Shown one piece after another: positions 1 to 9,889 of a stretch of DNA of 64,000 bases. The translations under genes were made by a program, and so were the position numbers. Within the stretch, counting starts at the first letter, position 1; the number at the start of each line of letters is the position of its first letter. Origin of the DNA: Prorocentrum cordatum (lineage: Eukaryota > Sar > Dinophyceae > Prorocentrales > Prorocentraceae); contig CAUYUJ010019104.1 in the NCBI GenBank assembly GCA_963575745.1, positions 620,131 through 684,130 on the forward strand, in the 5' to 3' direction. The notes under the pieces are model-generated. The model searched no databases and was not told the DNA's origin. It saw nothing but the letters and a program-made list of their open reading frames with translations.

Positions 1-375
1 CCGAAGGCCTTGATATATCAGCGCGCCCCAGAACACGCAGTCAGAAATCTCAACGCAATCATTGGGATGGACCTGTGACCACCCCGAGCTGATCGAGGCT
101 GACCCATTGTGTCATTTATTTCGCCGTTGCTTCCCTGTCGCCTCCGAAACTTCAGAGCGCATGCACGAGTCGCCAAGTGCGCCCCCTCAGAAAACTCAAG
201 GCGCCAAAAACTTGACGACGCAGACTGCGCCTCCGTTGAAACTTGAGCTCTGGCTGGCAGAACTGCAAAACGCACATCCGCAATCCAGTGGTATCCTCTC
301 ATGTCCCTTCCCCTCCCGAACCTCCCTCGCCATCCCTATCGATGAACGTCTGCTCGCCAGAATTGCACTCCTGCA

Positions 376-1140
376 CTAAACGACCTGCGATGCCGCCTCG
401 TACGCATCGCACTCGGCAAGAGGCGCAGAATCTGGCAGCATCGGCTCCTCCGCTGCTGGCAACTGCGGCTCAGCATCTGGCAGCTGCGAGTCAGGATACG
501 GCTCACCAGATTGCGTCTGCGAATCTATTGCCCCAATTTGGAGGCGCAGGCCGTTGATCTCCTCCAAGATGCTGCGCTCCTCGAGATGCATGGGCAGGGG
601 CTTGCTAGGTGAGCGGCCTTCTTGAGCCGCGGCGGATGGGGAATCAGTCTTCTCCAGCTCCTCGGCCGTCGCAGGGATGGTTGCGGCTGGCATCTTGGGC
701 GTGGTCGGGGGCGATGGTGGGTCCAAGCAAATGATATCACCCTTAGGAACGGCACTGGTGGCGACGGCACCGCCTCCGTCGTTGCCCGTATTGGACCCGA
801 CCCCCTTGTCGGTTCCGTTGGCTGCTGCTTCTGGTTGCTTCATTGGCTCCGCTCTGGATACCTTCGGGTACGTGATTTTGATGCCGTCACCGCCTGGAAC
901 GTAGAGCGCACGATACTGAGGAATCGTTGGTGTCGCACTGGACGCGCCGTCGTCAGAACGCCCCTTCTTGCTGGGCGGCTGCTGGTCTGGAGCGTGGCAC
1001 CCTCGTTGTGCGAGCTCCGCCTCATCTGCATCGTGCCTGCGGAGTTCAATTGTCAAAGGGAGGTTGAACGTGAAGTTCAGCTCATCCTGGGTGCCTGGCG
1101 GCGGCATCGTGACTCGTAGGCGGAGATCTGGCTCGTGCAT
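376..1140 (-). CDS. Acidic/proline-rich hypothetical exon
   Basis: Open frame of 254 codons with no recognisable domain. The N-terminal part (residues 1-90) is ordered-looking and ends in basic and proline patches (QQPPSKKGR). A short stretch with the residues PTIPQYRALYVPG follows, then a long Pro/Ala/Glu-rich tail. Composition is balanced and unlike the repeat-encoded frames around it, which is why I accept it. It probably continues an upstream exon, because a minisatellite array typical of introns in this window lies immediately upstream in transcription order (1,195-1,990). The ATG at 1,140 may therefore be internal. The frame closes with a stop at 376. It could be the last exon of an otherwise unseen gene; function unknown. 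Confidence 0.4.
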   Translation of the reverse strand: MHEPDLRLRVTMPPPGTQDELNFTFNLPLTIELRRHDADEAELAQRGCHAPDQQPPSKKGRSDDGASSATPTIPQYRALYVPGGDGIKITYPKVSRAEPMKQPEAAANGTDKGVGSNTGNDGGGAVATSAVPKGDIICLDPPSPPTTPKMPAATIPATAEELEKTDSPSAAAQEGRSPSKPLPMHLEERSILEEINGLRLQIGAIDSQTQSGEPYPDSQLPDAEPQLPAAEEPMLPDSAPLAECDAYEAASQVV

Positions 1141-1194
1141 TGTTCAGACAATGGTTTAGTTGAACTCTTGAGCCGATGCTGCTACCTACAGGAC

Positions 1195-1990
1195 CCAGTT
1201 GGACCCCAATGGAACCTCAATGGAATCTCAATGGTAATCTCAACGCTGAGTTTTATCAAGGTCCCATCAGAACCTCAGTGGAACTTCAATGGCAATGTCA
1301 AGGGTGAGCTGTCGCAAGATCTCACGGGAACCTCAGCGGGACCTCAATGAAACCTCAACGATTTCTCAACGCTGAGGTTTCTCAAGACCTCAGTGGGACC
1401 TCAGTGGTACTTCAGTGGAAGCTCAATGGAATCTCAGTGTTGAGATTTCTCAAGATCTCTGTAGGACCTCAGTGGAACCTCAGTGGAACCTCAATGAAAC
1501 CTCAACGAAACCTCAACGATTTCTCAGCGCTGAGGTTTCCCAAGACCTCAGTGGGACCTCAGTGGGACCTCAGTGGGACCTCAGTGGGACATCACTGGAA
1601 CTTCAACGAAATCTCAGCGCTGAGATTTCTCAAGATCTCAGAGGGGCATCAGTGGAACCTCAGTGGAACCTCAGTGGAACCTCAGTGGAACCTCAACGAT
1701 TTCTCAACGCTGAGGTTTCTCAAGACCTCACGGGAACCTCAGCGGGACCTCAATGAAACCTCAACGAAATCTCAGCGCTGAGATTTCCCAAGGCCTCAGA
1801 AGGACCTGAATGGTATTTCAGTGGAATCTCAACGGGATCTCAGCGCTAAGGTTTTTCAATATCTCTGTAGGACCGCAGTGGAACCTCCATGGAACCTCAA
1901 TGGAACCTCAATGGAATCTCAACGATAAGTCAGCGCTGAGATTTCTCAAGACCTCAATCGGACCTCAGTGGGACTTCAAGGGAACCTCTT
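1195..1990. repeat. Minisatellite array 1 (11-bp CCTCAGTGGRA family)
   Basis: Degenerate 11-bp units (CCTCAGTGGGA, CCTCAGTGGAA, CCTCAATGGAA) are organised into a higher-order unit of roughly 70 bp that carries a short palindrome, CTCAACGCTGAG or CTCAGCGCTGAG, followed by RTTTCTCAAGA. The same family forms arrays at 10.05-10.67 and 12.55-13.30 kb, where it fills introns. The open frames that cross it, translating to SGTSVEPQWNL-like strings, are by-products of the repeat. Confidence 0.9.
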
Positions 1991-2347
1991 CCACCCGCCC
2001 TCAAATCCTAGCTCGCCACAGGATCGAACGCCACATTTTCGTGTGACCCACGCGTGGGGCACTCAGCCAGCTCGAGATCTGTGCAAGGTCGCTTCAGCCT
2101 CTAGAGGTCCCGCTGGACGGGCGGGCTTAAATCTGGCACGCTGCGTAACCGGTGCTTCACCACTGCGCGGTAGCTGCAACACCGTTGCAGTGCCTCATGC
2201 ACGATAGGGGCTAATTGGCAGAGATGGCAAAAACAATGCGTGCAGAAACAGCTTGGTTAAGACAGTAGTGTTTCTATGTCGGTTATGTTTGGTAGTCCCG
2301 TTTGATTTGAACAGTTGTTTTCAAAAGTCGGCTGCTCTGATTGCACG
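1991..2347. other. Intergenic or intronic stretch, no gene seen
   Basis: About 350 bp of unique, moderately GC-rich sequence between array 1 and the stop of the methyltransferase-like gene. I see no conserved frame, palindrome or RNA gene. It probably holds the 3' untranslated region of that gene. Confidence 0.5.
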
Positions 2348-3416
2348 TCACTGCTTTCCTAGGGCCTGCATGCAGCTCTCTGCAATCTTGGCGGCGAATT
2401 GCGTCGGGTATGCCTGGCTGGCCGACAGGGGTTTGCGATTGCCAGTCGTCCGCCCCATTTTATCTCTACGAGTGAGCCTCTTAGTGAGGCGCCGCTTCCT
2501 CCCAGTGCGCACAAGCTGAGATGCTGCGATGTCGCCTGGCATGTTGGTATATATCTCGAGGCACTTCAGGGTAGGCCCTCCGAAATTTCCAAGGTTCGTC
2601 ACGTACCTCTTGCAGTTGCAATCTCCTAGGGCAGTTGCCATCCATGGAGCTTGAAACAACAGAGACCTGATTGGCTGCTCGACTGCAACGAAGGCGCCTC
2701 GGAGCGTTATGAAATATAGCAGCCAACTCATAATCATGCTGGAAACATTGCCGTTCAGTACCCTTTCATCGCTCTCTCTACCTAAAATGCCGCCTCCTTT
2801 GCAAAGGCGATGGAAGGTGCCTCGAGACAGGAACGACAGCCAGGTCTTACACTCTGGTGAAAACCAAGCGAGGCCACGCGGTTTCAAATGCGCTGCCAGC
2901 CACGTGCAGTAGAGGGCCCCCATGAGGGAATTCATATTTTCCCAGGGGTCGCGCAAAACTTCAAATCGACGTGCACATCCGCCCAACGACTCATTCACTA
3001 TGGTCATTGCCTTCGCAGCGCCAGCGAACACCAAAAGAAGATCAATGTGACGAAATTGAACTGGCGTGTCCCACGAGTGAGCTTCCGTCTGGACCATATC
3101 CAGAAGCTGGCACCTGTCGATGGTGTATGGCATGTATGCCTGGGGAATTCATGTTCTGCATCCTCCTCCTCCTCCTCCTCCACCTTCCCCTACGACTCCT
3201 CTTCTGCTCATCATCCCCCCTGGGGGTGCGAGAGAGGGCAGGGAGGGGACCGGAGACGGACAATGCAGTATACATGTGCCCCGATTGTTGAGGCATCGCC
3301 TGTTCATACGGCAGCCCCGCCTTCTCTACAATATCATAAGCTCGTTCTTGGAGCCACGACGGAATCAGCGTGTCAGCATCGTTGGTCATGGGATTTGGGT
3401 CCACGGCAGCCGCCAT
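2348..3416 (-). CDS. DNA cytosine methyltransferase-like protein, two exons
   Basis: Exon 1 runs from the ATG at 3,416 (MAAAVDPNPMTNDADT) to about 3,265. Exon 2 runs 3,113-2,348, after an acceptor ATCGACAG followed by G. The short intron contains a CTC microsatellite. Exon 2 carries DLLLVFAGAAKAM, which resembles SAM-binding motif I of C5 methyltransferases (DLFAGxGG). It also has SPECKTWLSFLSRGT in the position of the PC-loop, VEQPIRSLL in the position of the ENV motif, and a C-terminal SASQAYPTQFAAKI. This layout matches a large protein family I know from dinoflagellate genomes. The catalytic PCQ motif is not canonical (PEC), so methyltransferase activity is doubtful. The role could be structural or related to mobile DNA. 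Confidence 0.6.
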
Positions 3417-3475
3417 GCCAACTGACCTACTCGAAGTGTCAAGCAATGTTGGGAGCGTGTATGTAGCGGCTGATG

Positions 3476-3622
3476 CCAAGGTTTGCTAGCAAGCCGAAGA
3501 TTTTGAAAATGCGGAACTCGAACTTGATCCGACTGGCCTTCTCGGCTGCGGTACGGAGCGTCATATTCAAGCTTTCGTCTTGCCAGACTGCGTAGAACCG
3601 TGGATTGCCGTGCCATCGAATC
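3476..3622 (-). CDS. Transposase-like gene, exon 4
   Basis: Short exon starting after CTTTAG followed by G. It translates to IRWHGNPRFYAVWQDESLN and a basic, aromatic stretch ending near GLLANL. A WQDESLN block (often F/W-x-DESLN) follows the HFALHM helix in the same protein family, which ties this exon to the one at 3,911-4,486. The downstream limit, a possible GC donor, is a guess. Confidence 0.5.
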
Positions 3623-3639
3623 CTAAAGATCTTAAGCAT

Positions 3640-3850
3640 TTATATTCGCTGTCTGGCAACGCACACTCTAACCCACCCGTTTTCAGATAACACTCTCTAG
3701 GTAAAGCCAGCTCAGGGTTATATGCTTGGTCGACCTACCAATACGTCGGAGGGTAGTCATGGGGAGAAGGTTTTATTCGATGTGTTAGAATGTATTGGGC
3801 TAGTGGCTTGCCATGGGGGTCCAAATTTTAAACCTCATCCACTGTGTTGC
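3640..3850. other. Intron of the transposase-like gene
   Basis: Unique sequence between the two downstream exons; no repeat or frame of interest. The frame of the upstream exon stays open to about 3,851, but the donor is probably at 3,910 (ACACATG then GTCAGG). Confidence 0.4.
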
Positions 3851-3910
3851 TTACACCAGTGTGCCCCCCCTGCTGAAAGCACGCGTGCAAACAAAAAGAT
3901 TCCTCCTGAC

Positions 3911-4486
3911 CATGTGTAAGGCGAAATGGTGCTTGGGCTGAAAGTCGATATTCGCTGCATCACACCTAACCAGATGAAGTTGCATCAGGTCAAACAACTG
4001 CTGCAGACCACGGTTCGATACTCGCACGTCCTCCCTCTTCAGCACCGCAAAGAATTCTATGATGGCTTCCCCTGCCTTGAGGAGATCGTGGTAATGATCA
4101 ACTCGTGGGTGCTTCTTCAATAAATCAACTGCGAATGGGAGAAAACACAGTGTCTCATAAGCTTTCAAGCGCATTGGCGCCCCACCGAAAGGGGAGCCGT
4201 CAGCTTGTAAAGTGGGTTCTCCACCCAGCATGCTTGACGTTAAATCGGAGAGCCGCTCACCCCAGTCAGTCCCCTCGTGATCGTACCACCTGAAAAGTTC
4301 CTCCCGTATGCGTTTTATATTCACGTCGATTTTCACCTCCTTCCCACCCCTAACATCGTAGCAATTCTGCAGAACAATTCGCCATACAATTGTTGAAATG
4401 AGCTTCTGGATCGGGCCAAAACACAAAGTGTGCATGGTGTCGATTGCCATTGATGTCGTGGGTTCGATCCCTAGCTGACTGCAGAA
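3911..4486 (-). CDS. Transposase-like gene, exon 3
   Basis: The exon encodes TTSMAIDTMHTLCFGPIQKL, a basic linker, SPFGGAPMRLKAYETLCFLPFAV, and ends in QPKHHFALHM. The DxMHTLxxG motif and the late KHHFxLH motif are typical of a dinoflagellate multicopy family that resembles TNP2/Plavaka-type (CACTA superfamily) transposases. The acceptor is probably one of several AGs between 4,470 and 4,490 (TTTCTGCAG, or CTAG followed by G). An ATG at 4,525 lies upstream of that acceptor, so I do not use it as a start. The C-terminal continuation in the open frame (VRRNLFVCTRAF) may be intron read-through. Confidence 0.5.
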
Positions 4487-4933
4487 AATCGGGTTTCTTC
4501 TAACTGCGGGACCTGGCAGAACCATTGAAACTCACCCAGCGCATAGACATCTCCCCCACTGCCATCTGACAAAGGCCAAGGATACCTGACCCATCTCCCC
4601 CCTTGGGTCACGGTTGGGGGGGGGAGCTTCAAACGACCGGAGAGTTTCAATGGTGGAAACCTTTTCGGGTACGAAGCGGATCCCTGGGAGTTCTCTAAAA
4701 CATGATGGTGAACGGTGTCTTCCTCGTAAACACGTCTTTCACATTCATCATATGATCCGACGGCACCGCGACGTCACCTGAGCGACGAAAACAAAGGGGA
4801 CTGACGCACGACGACGTGGCGACCTTACGCGGTAGCTTACGCAAGCCGCCAGCGCGGCACGCCGCGGGGAAGAAGAGGCGCTTACGCGCGTTCTTACGCG
4901 GACGGCTTACGCTTGAATGCCCGCGCGGTCTAC
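4487..4933. other. Intron of transposase-like gene with a CTTACGC module
   Basis: About 440 bp between exons. It contains a G-rich run (4,610-4,625) and, at 4,795-4,920, five copies of CTTACGC in a GC-rich block. That block is homologous, in reverse complement, to 29,035-29,155. Confidence 0.6.
4795..4920 (-). repeat. GCGTAAG-module dispersed repeat, copy 1
   Basis: Read on the minus strand this block has GCGTAAG about five times around a GCGGCGTGCCGCGC core and TAAGGTCGC near its end. The same order of elements is found on the plus strand at 29,035-29,155, so this is a dispersed repeat present in both orientations. Confidence 0.7.
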
Positions 4934-6064
4934 CCCGTTTTTATGTCGCTCACACCTGGTAAGAGAGCGTACACAGCCTCATCTACAGTGAGCCCGTACC
5001 CATTCCGACCTTTGTGATAAGAGCATCTCCTTACTAACAGATTGCGAGCTGCTTCGTCCTGTATGTGGATCGGGTGCTCGCAAGACGTGCAAAATCGCTC
5101 GTAGTATCCTGCCTCCACTGGCTCCCATGGCCATTCCCCATCGAGCTGCGCGCTCTCCAAGTGCACATGCATGTCACTTTTACTGGCGTTGCAATACGGG
5201 CAGCAATTGTTCGCACTTGTAACTGACGGCAGGCCATGGGTCTTGTTGGCGTCCGCCCAGTCCCCTTTTATCCACACAACCTCCGCCCTGAACCCCAGCA
5301 TTTCTCCATGCTCCTGGATCCTTTGTTTCAAAACATGGGCATCATCGACGGGGTCACCATTCCAGCGCAACTGGGGTCGACGTCCCGTTGCCAGAGCCTC
5401 CAGATTCCATTTGAGATACCGTAGGATAACCCAATATGTGCACCACCCCTTGCACCCGCACGAGCAAAACTGGTTTTCTCTCAATGAACACACGAGGTGG
5501 CGTTTCTGGGAGACCATGTTGACAACCCAGACCCCGAGTAATGAATCTGTGTTTGAATTCAAAGCTGATGTGTATCGTACACCGTCGGTGTAAATAGCTA
5601 GGGGTATGGGTTCGGGATGCCCTTGTGACATGCATTGTCTGTATATCGTGTGCTGGTAATATGCATCTGGAAGACTCAGGCCGTTTAATTTGGTAAGCAC
5701 CGATGGGTCCCTTTGAACCTCGTCCCACAAAGATTCATACGCCAACGACATTCTAGTGTCTATTGAAGTCACAGAAGTATCTTTCTTAGTTGGCCGACAC
5801 GGAACGTTTGGATACTCGAAGAGTTCTGGCATCTTGAAGATCTTGTCCAAGTGAGTGCAATACTTACCACTTTGCAAGTTAGGGGGGCGGGCGTAGTCGG
5901 AGAAGTCCCCCCCCAACACCCCCGCCATCTCCGCGTAGTAACATGCGACCGAGAAGTCTTGGGAGGATATCTTTCCCACCACATACAAACGCTTCAGAAG
6001 GTCCAGCAGCTTCGAACCACCCTCCCTCTTCTCGGCGAGCTCCTCTGGAGCCCATGCAAAACAC
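4934..6064 (-). CDS. Transposase-like gene, exon 2
   Basis: Main exon. It starts after GTTAG followed by G at 6,064; the reading frame is open upstream of the first ATG and adds FAWAPEELAEKREGG. It encodes GKISSQDFSVACYYAEMAG, SGKYCTHLDKIF, PIPLAIYTDGVRYT and DSLLGVWVVNM. These are followed by the cysteine cluster CSCGCKGWCTYW, a GDWA motif, CCPYCNAS and a late CEHPIH. YTDGV (acidic residue) and the C-rich block resemble the first catalytic region of TNP2/Plavaka-like transposases; this assignment is from pattern only. The exon ends ACGGG before GTAGAC. Such genes are often domesticated or multicopy in dinoflagellates. Terminal inverted repeats were not found. Confidence 0.6.
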
Positions 6065-6104
6065 CTAACACGGGACGTGGGGGCATGTTTTCAAACACTT
6101 GCGT

Positions 6105-6270
6105 CCTGCTCGTAAATGGCCCGCTCGTACTCTGGAATATATCTGGATATGTTCACCCTGGGGCGGTTGGACGGACGCTGCATGGCTCTCTGCGGCCGAG
6201 CATCCCCCTTCCCCAACTTCAAAGACTTGAGCTGCCGTGCCTGCGGTCATGCAAGTTAAATGAGCATAAC
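6105..6270 (-). CDS. Transposase-like gene, probable exon 1
   Basis: A short frame reading RPRVNISRYIPEYERAIYEQ ends at GACGCAA before GTGTTTG. It precedes the main exon with a very short intron and fits an N-terminal segment. The upstream limit is not visible. Confidence 0.35.
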
Positions 6271-7080
6271 CCGCAGCAGATGGAGGGCAGAGCGAGAAAA
6301 TAAAGGTGCGCGGACAGCATTAAAGCACACGGAAATCGCACCAGTGTGATCTCCCACGGTCTTTGCGGGATCTCACAAGGACGTCCATAAAATGTGCAGG
6401 GACATCAATGAAATCTCAGTGGAACCTCAATGGAATCTCGGTGGACAGTCAGAGCTGATATTTATTATGATATGGGGTCTCACCAAAGCCTCAATTGGGG
6501 GAACCTCAACGTTCACACCCGATACGCATACATCACATGTATAATGTACCAATGCGCAGGTCTGCATACGTAAATGTACGTGAGCACGTAAACAGAATAA
6601 TGGGGTAACCCATTGTGCACATTCGCCTTGGCACACGTGAGAGCATGCACGTACGTCTACTTGCGCATGTTTATCGCAGAGACGTGCCTACATTAGGGCC
6701 CAAACACGCACACACATACCACATACGTGTAGGCATGCACGTGTTCAGTATCATCGGTTCCGCTCGTTCTGACCAAAAGCGTGCCGAGTAGACAGGAGAT
6801 GAGAGAGTGCAGGACTAGGTGGGGGAGAGGCAGCTGAAACGCGCACAGTCGAGCGCCAGCACACTCACACAGTGATCCCAACACCCCAGGGCTGGCACTC
6901 CCAAACACAAGTTTAGAGCGACGGCCCACGAGGGCCTCATGATGGCTTAACACGGCCCCCAAGAAGATTCAGCGGTAGGGATCATTGCGCTCGCGGGCAC
7001 GGCAAAAGCGCGCGGTGACAAGACCGCGCCCCAGCGGCGGTCAGCCCCCGTCGAACAGCCCGAGGATGCCAGAGGCTCCT
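6271..7080. other. Gap with a minisatellite remnant
   Basis: No convincing exon. Bases 6,390-6,450 hold a few degenerate CCTCAATGGAA units of the array family. Bases 6,510-6,760 are rich in ACGTG/CATACGTG-type alternating purine-pyrimidine steps. The rest looks unique. Confidence 0.5.
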
Positions 7081-7320
7081 TTGGGAAACGACAAGCGAGG
7101 ACTAGAAAGGGGACTGGAGAGGACCGAAGAGAGACCGGAGAGGGGACCAAGGAGGGGACCGGAGAGGGGACCAGAGAGGAGGAAGGAGGTGGAGTGGGAG
7201 AAGGAGGATTGTGAGGAGGAGGAGGGAGATGAGGAGCAGGAGGGGGAAAGAGGCGGAGGATGAGAAGAAGGAGGAGGAGGAGGAGGACGAACAGGATGAG
7301 AGGGAGGTGGGAAAGCAAGG
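7081..7320. repeat. Purine-rich GGA/GAGGGGACC tract
   Basis: A plus-strand purine tract of degenerate GAGAGGGGACC and GGAGGA units. It continues the pattern of simple-sequence fills between genes. The open frames here are low-complexity only. Confidence 0.75.
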
Positions 7321-7439
7321 CGATCTCAGTGACGTCCCAGCTGGAGCGATCTAACGGTTACCTGGACACGTTCGAAGGGGTCCTCACGGGTTCGGTAGCG
7401 TTCGGGAGGTGGTCAGGGCGTCCTGAGAGGCTCGGGGGG

Positions 7440-7775
7440 GTCCACAGAACCTCAGCGAAACTTCAACGGAACTTCAACGGTAGTTCAGCGGTTGTCTCAA
7501 CGTTGAGTTTTGGATGGTTTTCCCTGTGTTTTTACAGGGTTTGAGCATACTTCAGCGGTAACTTCAGCGGTCGAAGTTCAGCGGTACTTCAGCGGTCTCT
7601 GGGAGGCCCCAGGGAGGGTTCGGACGGCTTCGGACGGGGTCGGACGGGGTCGGACGGGCTCGGACGGGGTCGGACAGGTCCAGATTGGTTTGGGCAGCCT
7701 TGGGAGGGTTCGGAGGGGCTCAGGAGGGTTCTGGACTGCTCGAGAGGGTTCGGGAGGGCTCGGGGGGGTGAATTC
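7440..7775. repeat. Degenerate TTCAGCGGT and CGGACGGGGT minisatellites
   Basis: Two adjacent short-period arrays: 9-11 bp units around CTTCAACGG/TTCAGCGGT (7,445-7,600) and 10-bp units around TCGGACGGGG grading into GGGAGGGTTCGG (7,618-7,770). The first is a relative of the CCTCAGTGGRA family. Confidence 0.75.
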
Positions 7776-8178
7776 CTGAAGGCCTGAAGGGTAGGAGGAG
7801 CCCGATATTGTGCCAGAGATTCGAGGTCCCGACCTAGTGTCCTGAGCTGGGCGCAGCGTGCACGATGACCTGCATGCGGTCGACGTCGTAGCCGCGTCAG
7901 TCCTGGCAGGCAGCAGAGAGAGAGGGAGAGGGGGTGTGGAGAAGGAGAGAGGGAGAACGAGAGAGAGAGAGAGAGAAGCGCTGGGCACAATGTGGAGTGG
8001 CCAGACGGAAGGAGCAAGAGTGGATGTGGACGTGGAGTGGAGGTGGGTGTGGACAGGTGTGGGGATGGAGATGTGGACGTGGAGATGAAACAGTCCTTCG
8101 CCCACCTGAAGGCCCTGAGCACCCGCCCAAGCTAGCTCACGCCGAAGATGCAGACGTGCTCGAAGTGGAGCTCGTTGC
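7776..8178. other. Downstream flank of the 14-exon gene
   Basis: This is the 3' side of the gene that stops at 8,179. It holds a GAGA tract (7,910-7,978) and a GTGGATGTGGACGTGGAG repeat (8,018-8,085). No exon was recognised. Confidence 0.5.
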
Positions 8179-9216
8179 CTACGCAGGGGCATCCGACTTC
8201 TTGGCGCGCTTCTTGGCTGGCGCCTTGGTGTCCTTGCCCTCCTTCTCATTCGCCTGACGAATGCTCTCGTTCTCGCGGGCGGTGATAGTGGCCATGAGCA
8301 TCCTGGTCTCGGACTGCAAGGCCAGCAGCTTGCTGTTCAGGAGCTTCGGGAACTCCTCCAGTTTCTTGTCGAACTCCGTGACGCATTTGTTCCTCACCGC
8401 ATCCTGGCGCAACTGCGTGATATCAGTAGTCACGAACTTTGGAAACAGCGGGTCACGCCGCATGGCCTTGGTGATGTCGTCCATGGCATCGTGGAACGGC
8501 TTGATGATGGGAGGATTGTTGACGTAGGCCAAAGCAGGGGTGGACGCCTCCGAGATGTCGAGCTTCAGCGTAGTGGCGGCCGACCACGTTGTACCGTAGT
8601 TCTGCTTGGTCTCCTTCGCTGCCTGCATCCACTTGGCCAACTCGGACTTCTCCTTCTTCCTGCTCCCGCGCGCCGCCGCGGCGGCGGCGGCGGTGGCGGC
8701 GGCGGCCTCTGCCGCCGCGGCGGCGGCAGCCTCTTCTGCAGGGGCCCCTGCTCCGGTGTTGCCGCCGCCTCCAACCTCTGCAGAAGCCTCTGCCTCTTCC
8801 TCCTCGGCATCCGCTGGCTGCTCAGCCTCTTCGCCCTCCACCGCGGAGCCGTCATCCTCCACCTCTGCCTCATCGCAAGGATCTTCGGCACCCGCGACCT
8901 CGCCCTCATCGACGATGATCTTCCTCTTGTCAACGTCGCCTGTCTTGGCAAGCTTGGTCGGGCGGCCATCCTTAAGGCGGTCATCCAGACGGCGGCTTTC
9001 CTTAACAGGCGTCGAAATGGATGGGCACGGCTGCTTGCCGATGATCGGCGCACGTGTGCGCACGGTCGCAGCGGTAGAGCCCGTACCCTCAGACGAAGGT
9101 GCTGCCGTCGATGTACCCGAGCGTACACTTTGCGGTGCCCCATGCTTCTGCTCGCCCTCGGCCTGCATCGCGTTCAGCGCGGACAATGCCTCTTTGGTCA
9201 GCTTCAGCTCGCCGAC
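8179..9216 (-). CDS. Exon 14 (last) of the 14-exon gene
   Basis: Starts after GGCCTTCAG followed by G with VGELKLTKEALSALNAMQAE. It continues through a Ser/Thr-rich linker, a Glu/Asp-rich region, a polyalanine run and the ordered segment ALAYVNNPPIIKPFHDAMDD to ENESIRQANEKEG, and ends in KKRAKKSDAPA then TAG. The ordered segment is predicted helical by eye. The polyalanine is encoded by GCC/GCG triplets and overlaps a misleading plus-strand frame. Confidence 0.65.
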   Translation of the reverse strand, partial: VGELKLTKEALSALNAMQAEGEQKHGAPQSVRSGTSTAAPSSEGTGSTAATVRTRAPIIGKQPCPSISTPVKESRRLDDRLKDGRPTKLAKTGDVDKRKIIVDEGEVAGAEDPCDEAEVEDDGSAVEGEEAEQPADAEEEEAEASAEVGGGGNTGAGAPAEEAAAAAAAEAAAATAAAAAAARGSRKKEKSELAKWMQAAKETKQNYGTTWSAATTLKLDISEASTPALAYVNNPPIIKPFHDAMDDITKAMRRDPLFPKFVTTDITQLRQDAVRNKCVTEFDKKLEEFPKLLNSKLLALQSETRMLMATITARENESIRQANEKEGKDTKAPAKKRAKKSDAPA

Positions 9217-9858
9217 CTGAAGGCCGTGCTCACAATTCAGAGATGGATGATGATGATGAGGAGGGGGACAAGGAGGAGGAAAGGGGGAAGAGGAGAAGCA
9301 TATGAGGAGAGGAGAGGAGAGGAGGAGGAGGAGGAGGAGGAGGAGGAGGAGGAGGAGGAGGAGGAGGAGGAGGAAGAAGAGTGGCGGAGTGGAGGAGAGA
9401 GTAGGAGGAGTTTCGATGAGCAGGTGGAGGAGCGCGTGAATTCTTTAAAGATGACGGTGAAGAGGGGATATGTATAGCATGAGAGGGAGAGGAGGAGGAG
9501 GAGGAGGAGGAGGAGGAGGAGGAGCAGGAGCAGGAGAAGGAGTTGGGTGGTTTTGTAGGAGCATGCGACCTTCTTGGCATCGTTCCAGCGGTCCTTGGTC
9601 AGCGTCCAGGTCTTGGAGGCCTCCTCTGTATATCCATCTGTCTGAAAGAGGAACTGCAGCACGTTCTTCCAGGTTGACCAGCGCACCCAGTGTCCTAGGG
9701 GTCCAATTCTACAAGTTTCGATCACACATTGAGCTGGCCTGCGGGTTGAAACCAAATCCAGTGGGGTCTCGATGATATATGGTTTAGTCCCGCACGCAAG
9801 CTCTCGTCGACCCGTCCCGCCACGGTGTGTTAGAACATATGTATACATATTTGTATAT

Positions 9859-9889
<31 letters not shown>

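Noticed and set aside
1347-1781. SGTSVEPQWNL repeat protein, also at 10.0-10.7 and 12.7-13.4 kb
   Set aside because: Encoded by the CCTCAGTGGRA minisatellite; present in two frames, and the arrays lie in introns of the minus-strand gene.
8491-9477. Plus-strand frame of 328 codons with polyglycine
   Set aside because: Antisense of exon 14 and GAG repeats; the minus-strand reading has natural composition and a sensible stop.
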